Below, piece after piece: positions 58,813 through 64,000 of a DNA stretch of 64,000 nt; the first letter of the stretch is position 1, and each line of letters opens with the position of its first letter. The position numbers and the translations under genes were made by a program. The stretch comes from Actinomadura luzonensis (GTDB lineage Bacteria; Actinomycetota; Actinomycetes; Streptosporangiales; Streptosporangiaceae): contig NZ_JAKRKC020000001.1 of the NCBI RefSeq assembly GCF_022664455.2, forward strand, positions 5,833,001 through 5,897,000. Reading direction: 5' to 3'. The notes below the pieces were generated by a model. It saw only the letters and a list, made by a program, of their open reading frames with translations, had not been told where the DNA came from and did no database searches.

Positions 58813-58848
58813 GGCCGTGCCGGGGCTCTGGCGGACCCCGGCACGGCC
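58813..58848 (-). terminator. terminator hairpin after the RNase H/phosphatase gene
   Basis: A perfect 13-bp stem (GGCCGTGCCGGGG at 58813-58825, complement at 58836-58848) with a 10-nt loop lies 53 bases after the stop on the minus strand. A 12-bp unit, CCGTCGGCACAC, is repeated nearly three times at 58862-58894. Confidence 0.7.
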
Positions 58849-58900
58849 AACGGGCAGCCGTCCGTCGGCACACCCGTCGGCACACCCGTCGGCATGCCTG

Positions 58901-60172
58901 TCAGCGCAGCAGGTGCGCGGTGTCGTTGAAGGACTTCACGACGGCGGGGCCGTCCGCGTAGTACTCGATCAGGGACAGGCACGCCAGATCGAGGTGCATG
59001 CGGTACAGGGACTCCAGCGGCGCCATGAGCGCCAGGCGCAGCAGCATCTTGATGGGGGTGACGTGGGAGACCGCGAGCACGGTCTTGCCCTCGTACCGCT
59101 CCACCAGGCGCTCCCCCGCCGCCCGCACGCGGTGCGCGGCGGCGGCGAAGCTCTCGCCGCCGGGCGGGGCGGCCTCCGGGTCGGCCAGCCACGCGCTCAG
59201 CTCGGCCGGCCAGCGGCGCTGGACCTCGGTGAACGTGTGCCCCTCCCACGCGCCGAAGTCGGCCTCCCTGAGGTCGTCGTCCACCTCCACGTCCAGGCCG
59301 GTGCGTTCGGCGACGGCGGCGGCCGTGCGGCGGGCGCGCGCGAGCGGGGAGGAGACGATCACGTCGAGCCGGTACGGCTCCCGCGACAGGCGGGCGGCGG
59401 CCGCGGCGGCCTGGGCCAGGCCGTTGGCGGTGAGCTCGGCGTCGCCGAGGCCGGAGAAGCGGCGCTCCAGGGAGAGCGCGGTCTCGCCGTGGCGGAGCAG
59501 GAGCAGGGACGTGGCCACGCGGGTGGGGGGACGCCAGCCGGTGCCCACGTCGGTGCGCCGGCCCGGGGACGCGGTGCGTTGCTGGGCGGCGGCGACGGAG
59601 GCGGTGGGGGCCGAGAGGTCGCCTGTCGTGGTGGTGGCGCCGCCGCTGAGGTCGGCGACGTCCAGGAGGTCGGTCTGTTCCGGTGACGCGGACGCCAGGA
59701 CGGCCGGGGAGGAGGTGGACCCGGAGGCGGGGGTGGTGGTCGCTGTCCACTCCAGGCCCTTGGCGGCGGCGTCCATGGCCTCGTTGGCCAGGCGGTCGGC
59801 GTGCTGGTTGCGTTCGCGCGGGATCCATGTCCACTCGGTCACGCGCAGCCGCCGCACCAGCCCCCCGGCCTCGGACGCGAGCGGCCGCAGCCCTTCGTGC
59901 TTGACCTTCCAGCGCCCGGCCATCTGCTCGATGACGAGCTTGGAGTCCATCCTGACCGCGACGGCCGCGCCTTCGCCGCCCACCCGCAGCACGGCCCGCA
60001 GCCCGGCGATGAGGCCGCGGTACTCGGCCACGTTGTTGGTGGTGACGCCGATCGCCTCGGCCGCCTCGGCGAGCACCTCGCCGCTGGCCGCGTCCTTGAC
60101 GACCGCGCCGTAGCCGGCCGGGCCAGGGTTGCCGCGCGAGCCGCCGTCGGCCTCGATGACGTACCGCGTCAC
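58901..60172 (-). CDS. bifunctional RNase H / acid phosphatase
   Basis: This is a 423-residue fusion. The N-terminal RNase HI-like domain has VIEADGGSRGNPGPAGYGAV, EYRGLIAGLRAVL, MDSKLVIEQM and ERNQHADRLANEAMD, with the acidic catalytic residues in place. A Thr/Ser-rich linker (about 155-230) joins it to a histidine phosphatase domain: LLLLRHGETALSLERRFSG (RHG), ESFAAAAHRVRA and VSHVTPIKML. The same fusion in mycobacteria (Rv2228c) degrades RNA-DNA hybrids and dephosphorylates alpha-ribazole phosphate. The GTG start 60172 overlaps the upstream stop as GTGA. Confidence 0.94.
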   Translation of the reverse strand: MTRYVIEADGGSRGNPGPAGYGAVVKDAASGEVLAEAAEAIGVTTNNVAEYRGLIAGLRAVLRVGGEGAAVAVRMDSKLVIEQMAGRWKVKHEGLRPLASEAGGLVRRLRVTEWTWIPRERNQHADRLANEAMDAAAKGLEWTATTTPASGSTSSPAVLASASPEQTDLLDVADLSGGATTTTGDLSAPTASVAAAQQRTASPGRRTDVGTGWRPPTRVATSLLLLRHGETALSLERRFSGLGDAELTANGLAQAAAAAARLSREPYRLDVIVSSPLARARRTAAAVAERTGLDVEVDDDLREADFGAWEGHTFTEVQRRWPAELSAWLADPEAAPPGGESFAAAAHRVRAAGERLVERYEGKTVLAVSHVTPIKMLLRLALMAPLESLYRMHLDLACLSLIEYYADGPAVVKSFNDTAHLLR

Positions 60173-60909
60173 AGGCCCGACTCTGCGGTGCGGACGAGGA
60201 TCCGCCGGCACTCCTCGCACCGCAGCACCTCGTCGTGGGGGGCGGCCTTGATGGAGTTCATCTCGGCGATGGACAGGGCCACCTTGCAGCCCTGGCAGCG
60301 GCCGTGGCGCAGCATGGCGGCGCCCACGCCGTACTGCTCCCTGAGCTTCTCGTAGAGCTTGAGCAGGTCGGCGGGGATCTCGCCGGCGACGCCGGTGCGG
60401 CGGCCCTGGACGTCGGCCGCCTCCTTGTCGATCTCCTTGAGCGAGGCGTCGCGGCGGCTCTCGGCGGCCGACACCGCGGCGGCGGCCTCGTCGCGCCGGG
60501 CGGTCAGGTCGCGCACCTTGCTGTCGGCGGCCTCCCGCCGCTCCATGATCTCCAGGACGATCTCCTCCAGGTCGCCCTGCCGCTTGTGCAGCGAGGCGAT
60601 CTCGGACTGGAGGCCGGCCAGGTCGCGGGGCGAGGTCACGGCGCCGGAGTCGAGGCGCTTCTGGTCGCGCTCGGCGCGGGTGCGCACGGCGTCGACGTCG
60701 CTCTCGGCCTTGGCCTGCTCGCGGGCGAGGTCGCCGGCCTCGGTCTCGGCCTCGATGACCTGGGTGGCGAGCCTGGCGTACTGCTTGGAGCGCTCGTCGA
60801 TCTCGGCGAGCTCGGGCAGGGTGCGGCGGCGGTGGGCCAGCCGGTCGGCCACGGAGTCGAGCTCTGCCAGGTCGAGCAGTCTCTTCTGGGCCTCAGGGGC
60901 TGCTTTCAT
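60169..60909 (-). CDS. coiled-coil zinc-ribbon protein
   Basis: This is a 246-residue protein from ATG 60909. A long coiled coil (residues about 10-180: QYARLATQVIEAETEAGDLA, DLAGLQSEIASLHKRQGDLE) ends in a C4-type zinc ribbon, CQGCKVALSIAEMNS and LRCEECRRILVR. It matches the CT398/YbgI-neighbour family of zinc-ribbon proteins with a coiled-coil hairpin. Function is uncertain; it is regularly linked to the Nif3-like and RNase H genes as here. The stop of the Nif3 gene is 2 bases upstream. Confidence 0.9.
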   Translation of the reverse strand: MKAAPEAQKRLLDLAELDSVADRLAHRRRTLPELAEIDERSKQYARLATQVIEAETEAGDLAREQAKAESDVDAVRTRAERDQKRLDSGAVTSPRDLAGLQSEIASLHKRQGDLEEIVLEIMERREAADSKVRDLTARRDEAAAAVSAAESRRDASLKEIDKEAADVQGRRTGVAGEIPADLLKLYEKLREQYGVGAAMLRHGRCQGCKVALSIAEMNSIKAAPHDEVLRCEECRRILVRTAESGL

Positions 60910-60911
60910 GA

Positions 60912-61721
60912 TCAATATCCTCTTGTCCAAGCATCGGTGACCGTGGCGGAGACACGCGTTTCAACGGTAACGCCACTGGCGTGCAGGATGGACGCCGCGC
61001 TGTCGAGCCAGGGCCACTCGGTCGCCCAGTGCGCGGCGTCGATCAGCGCGGGCCCGCCCGACTCGGTGAACTCGCTCGACGGATGATGCCGCAGGTCGGC
61101 GGTGAGGAACACGTCGACCCCGGCCTCCGCGGCGGCGCCGAGGAGCGAGTCGCCGGCGCCCCCGCTGACCGCTACCCTGCGGACCTCGCGGGCCAGGTCG
61201 CCCGCCACCCTGATGCCGCCCGCCGTGCGGGGCAGCCCCGCGGCCGCCCGCGCCGCGAACTCGCCGAGCGTCGCCGGCTCCGGCAGCTCGCCGATGCGGC
61301 CGAGCCCGCGCCACGGGTCGTCGGGGAAGGGCCGCAGGGGCACCAGGTCGCCGGTCAGGCCGACGGCCCGCGCGAGGGCGTCGGAGACGCCGGGGTTGGC
61401 CACGTCGGCGTTGGTGTGGGCGGTGTAGAGGGCGACGCCGTTCCTGATCAGGCTGTGGACCAGCCGGCCCTTGGGGGTGGTGGCGGCGACGCTCGTGGTG
61501 CCGCGCAGGTAGAGGGGGTGGTGGACGACGATCAGGTCGGCGCCCCACTCCAGCGCCTCCTCGGCCACGGCCGCGACGGGGTCGACGGCGAGCAGCACCC
61601 GCCGCACCTCCTGGGCGGGGTCGCCGCAGACCAGCCCCACCGCGTCCCACGACTCGGCCCGGGCGGGCGGGTAGGCCGCCTCGAGCACTCCGATCACGTC
61701 CGTCAACGTCACAGCAGCCAC
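60912..61721 (-). CDS. Nif3-like dinuclear metal centre protein
   Basis: This is a 269-residue protein of the Nif3/YbgI/DUF34 family. Metal-binding patterns are DLIVVHHPLYLRG (His pair), LYTAHTNADVANPGVSDALA and, near the C-terminus, LIDAAHWATEWP with the last His ligand. The family forms hexameric rings with two metals per subunit; the biochemical role is debated (GTP cyclohydrolase-like or metal chaperone). The start is GTG 61721. It heads the leftward operon with the zinc-ribbon and RNase H/phosphatase genes. Confidence 0.93.
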   Translation of the reverse strand: MAAVTLTDVIGVLEAAYPPARAESWDAVGLVCGDPAQEVRRVLLAVDPVAAVAEEALEWGADLIVVHHPLYLRGTTSVAATTPKGRLVHSLIRNGVALYTAHTNADVANPGVSDALARAVGLTGDLVPLRPFPDDPWRGLGRIGELPEPATLGEFAARAAAGLPRTAGGIRVAGDLAREVRRVAVSGGAGDSLLGAAAEAGVDVFLTADLRHHPSSEFTESGGPALIDAAHWATEWPWLDSAASILHASGVTVETRVSATVTDAWTRGY

Positions 61722-61806
61722 CTGCGAAGACTATCGGGGTCCTGGAGGGTCGCGGTGGAACGGCGTCCGGCGTAATGTAAGTGGACACTGACTGGCGGAG
61801 GGTGGC

Positions 61807-63279
61807 ATGGCACCAAAGGTCGCGATCATCGGAGCGGGCTTCGGCGGACTGTGCATGGCGATCCGGCTGGAACGGGCCGGCATCCGCTCGTACACCGTGT
61901 TCGAGAAGGCGGACGACCTCGGCGGGACCTGGCGCGACAACAGTTATCCGGGGGCGGGCTGCGACATCCCGTCGCACCTGTACTCCTACTCGTTCGAGAA
62001 GTACGCGAGCTGGACCCGTCGCTATCCCGGACAACCGGAAATTCTCGGCTACTTATCCCATTGCGCCGATAAATACGACGTCAGGCGAAAAATCAGGTTC
62101 GGCACCGAAGTCCGCCGCGCCGCCTTCGACGGCCGTCACTGGCGGCTCACCACGACCCACGGCGAAGAGGGCGAGCAGACGGAGCCGACGGAGGCGACCG
62201 AGTCCTTCGACATGATGGTGGTGAGCGTGGGCCAGCTCAACCGCCCCCACCTCCCCGAGATCCCCGGAATGTCCGACTTCGCGGGCACATCGTTCCACTC
62301 CGCCCGCTGGAACCACGACCACGACCTCACCGGCAGGCAGGTCGCGGTGATCGGCACCGGCTCGTCGGCGGCCCAGCTCATCCCGCCGGTCGCCGCGCAG
62401 GCCGGCCGGCTGCACGTCTTCCAGCGCACCCCCAACTGGGTGATCCCCAAGCCGGACGCCGCGTTCGGCCCCCTGACGCGGCTCGCCCTCCACTACGTCC
62501 CCGGCCTCCAGCGCGCCTACCGCGAGGCGGTCTACCGGTACGGCGAGGCCACCCTCTACCCCGCCCTCGCCCAGGGCTGGAGTGCCGGCCTGCTGCGCAA
62601 GCAGGCCCTCCGTCACCTGCGCGAGCAGGTGCCCGACCCCGTGCTGCGCGCCAAGCTCACCCCCGACTACCCGATCGGCTGCAAGCGGGTGGTCATCGAC
62701 AGCCGCTTCTACCCGGCGCTGACCAGGGACAACGTGGACGTGATCACGGACAAGATCGTCCGGATCACGCCGCGCGGCGTCGAGACCACCGAGGGGCTGC
62801 GCGAGGTCGACACGATCGTCTACGCGACCGGGTTCAGGAGCACCGAGTTCCTGGCGCCGATGGAGGTGACCGGCCGGGGCGGCCGGTCGCTGAGCGAGCG
62901 CTGGGCGCGCGGCGCGGAGGCGTACCTCGGCATCTCGGTGCCGGAGTTCCCCAACATGTTCCTGCTGTACGGGCCCAACACCAACCTCGGCCACAACTCG
63001 ATCATCTTCATGCTCGAGTGCCAGGTGAACCACATCATGGCCTGCCTGCCGCGAGTGGCCGGGCAGGGCCCGATCGAGGTGCGCCCCGAGGTGATGGCGG
63101 CCTGGACCCGCCGGCTCGACGCGGCCATGGACCGCATGGTCTGGGGCAGCGGCTGCCAGAGCTGGTACAAGACGGCCGAGGGCCGCGTCACCAACAACTG
63201 GCCCGGGCCCACGCCCCTCTACCGCAGGCTCACGGCCAGGCCGCCGGGCGACGCCTACCGGCCGAGCCCGGCAGGGTAA
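61807..63279 (+). CDS. flavin-containing Baeyer-Villiger-type monooxygenase
   Basis: This is a 490-residue FAD/NADPH enzyme. The FAD motif is VAIIGAGFGGLCMAIRLERAG, followed by GGTWRDNSYPGAGCDIPSHL, typical of BVMOs and FMOs. The BVMO fingerprint FxGxxxHxxxW is exact (FAGTSFHSARW), and VAVIGTGSSAAQLIP binds NADPH. It probably oxygenates a ketone or a related substrate; which is unknown. GGCGGAGGG precedes the ATG and TAATGT (61774-61779) is a likely -10. The dipeptidase gene follows 9 bases after the stop. Confidence 0.93.
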   Translation: MAPKVAIIGAGFGGLCMAIRLERAGIRSYTVFEKADDLGGTWRDNSYPGAGCDIPSHLYSYSFEKYASWTRRYPGQPEILGYLSHCADKYDVRRKIRFGTEVRRAAFDGRHWRLTTTHGEEGEQTEPTEATESFDMMVVSVGQLNRPHLPEIPGMSDFAGTSFHSARWNHDHDLTGRQVAVIGTGSSAAQLIPPVAAQAGRLHVFQRTPNWVIPKPDAAFGPLTRLALHYVPGLQRAYREAVYRYGEATLYPALAQGWSAGLLRKQALRHLREQVPDPVLRAKLTPDYPIGCKRVVIDSRFYPALTRDNVDVITDKIVRITPRGVETTEGLREVDTIVYATGFRSTEFLAPMEVTGRGGRSLSERWARGAEAYLGISVPEFPNMFLLYGPNTNLGHNSIIFMLECQVNHIMACLPRVAGQGPIEVRPEVMAAWTRRLDAAMDRMVWGSGCQSWYKTAEGRVTNNWPGPTPLYRRLTARPPGDAYRPSPAG

Positions 63280-63288
63280 CGTCCCAGC

Positions 63289-64000
63289 ATGACTCACTCT
63301 CCCCTGCACCGGCGCGCCGTCGTCGCCGACGCGCACAACGACCTGCTCATGGCCGTCTCCGCCCGTCCGCCCGAGCAGTGGGCGGCGTTCTTCCGCGAGC
63401 GCTGGCTGCCGCAGCTCACCGAGGGCGGGGTCGGCCTGCAGATCCTGCCGGTCTTCATCGACGACCAGTACCTCCCCGAGGGCGCGTTGCGGCAGACGTT
63501 GCGGATGATCGAGTGCGCGCACGTGATCGCGGAGGGGAACGCCGACCGGGTCGCGCTGTGCCGCGACGCGGCCGAGATCGACGCGGCGCTGGAGTCGGGC
63601 AGGATCGCGCTGGTGCTGGCGATGGAGAGCATGCCGGGCCTGGACGCGAGCGTCGAGCTGATCGCGACCGTGCACCGGCTGGGCGTGCGGGTGGCGTCCA
63701 TCGCCCACTTCGGCCGGACGCCGCTGGCCGACGGCAGCGGCGAGGACGCCACCGGCAGCGGCCTGACCTCGCACGGCGTCGCCGCCCTGGCGGAGATGGA
63801 GCGGCTCGGCATCGTCTTCGACGTCTCCCACCTCGGCGCCTCGGGCGTCGCGCACGTGCTGGAGCTGGCGACCAAGCCGGTCATCGCGACCCACTCCTCG
63901 GCCCGCGCGCTGCGCGACCACCACCGCAACCTGACCGACGAGCAGCTGCGCGGCGTGGCCGCGACCGGGGGCGTGGTGTGCGTCAACTTCTTCGCCCCCT
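63289..64000 (+). CDS. membrane dipeptidase (peptidase M19), 3'-truncated by the window edge
   Basis: The visible 237 residues belong to the renal dipeptidase/M19 family: VVADAHNDLLMAV (metal-binding HND near the N-terminus), LVLAMESM with the bridging Glu, FDVSHLGASGV and VIATHSSARALRDHHRNL with later metal ligands. The family hydrolyses dipeptides, often with a D-residue or dehydro-residue. The ATG start has no strong ribosome-binding site and lies 9 bases after the monooxygenase stop, so the two may be translated from one mRNA. The C-terminus is outside the window. Confidence 0.92.
   Translation, partial: MTHSPLHRRAVVADAHNDLLMAVSARPPEQWAAFFRERWLPQLTEGGVGLQILPVFIDDQYLPEGALRQTLRMIECAHVIAEGNADRVALCRDAAEIDAALESGRIALVLAMESMPGLDASVELIATVHRLGVRVASIAHFGRTPLADGSGEDATGSGLTSHGVAALAEMERLGIVFDVSHLGASGVAHVLELATKPVIATHSSARALRDHHRNLTDEQLRGVAATGGVVCVNFFAP

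Noticed and set aside
58725..59834. Second long frame on the minus strand through the RNase H/phosphatase gene
   Set aside because: It is out of phase with the enzyme domains and is Arg/Pro-rich, typical of a shadow frame.

Overview
The window is high-G+C actinobacterial DNA with strong G/C third-position bias, many GTG starts, 1-4 bp stop/start overlaps (GTGA, ATGA) and several probable leaderless promoters. The gene content (sepH, cutRS-like two-component system, hemH/cpfC, suhB, DUF4193, DUF3710, dut, RNase H/phosphatase fusion next to rnpB) and the presence of paa-type genes suggest a filamentous actinomycete of the Streptosporangiales type (Nonomuraea-like). The genus is an inference from gene content only.
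Region by region. 1-8.5 kb: 3' part of an RNA uracil-methyltransferase gene, then a leftward housekeeping group (AI-2E transporter, thioesterase, dut, DUF3710, OB-fold, DUF3159), a secreted DUF6351 protein, and an MFS exporter with a divergent winged-helix regulator. 9-13.4 kb: valS, a DUF4235 membrane protein and otsA. 13.4-20.6 kb: an aromatic/phenylacetate catabolic group. A leftward run (paaN, 3-hydroxyacyl-CoA dehydrogenase, metallo-beta-lactamase-fold protein, FAD monooxygenase) faces paaK and a TetR regulator across a PaaR-type operator. 20.6-31.6 kb: EcsC-like protein, DUF4193, a CutRS-like two-component system, a 54-residue small protein, suhB, S9 peptidase, coproporphyrin ferrochelatase, lytic transglycosylase, MFS and polysaccharide deacetylase. 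31.7-43 kb: sugar-lactone oxidase, a Pro-rich membrane protein, a subtilase that has lost its catalytic Ser, an exceptionally long sepH, two PH-domain membrane proteins, a PEBP lipoprotein and a low-complexity membrane protein. 43-51 kb: a SulP-carbonic anhydrase fusion, an epimerase, a possible structured RNA, a TetR regulator with tautomerase and DHFR-like genes, a beta-lactamase-like hydrolase and two Nudix genes.
51-58.3 kb is the accessory zone. A recombinase-like zinc-ribbon gene is cut at its 3' end by an IS256-family element. Next comes the 3' remnant of a tyrosine integrase, followed by a terminator hairpin and a 31-bp copy of the rnpB 3' end. A 3.45-kb low-G+C segment follows. It carries a small membrane protein, a divergent dapD paralogue with TTA codons, a 154-bp nested palindrome and a tyrosine integrase, then again a terminator hairpin and the intact rnpB gene. 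I read this as two integrative elements lodged in tandem at the 3' end of rnpB, the inner one carrying DapD as cargo. This is the most unusual feature of the window.
58.3-64 kb returns to core genes: rnpB, RNase H/acid phosphatase, coiled-coil zinc-ribbon protein and Nif3-like protein (all leftward), then a Baeyer-Villiger-type monooxygenase and the start of a membrane dipeptidase gene.
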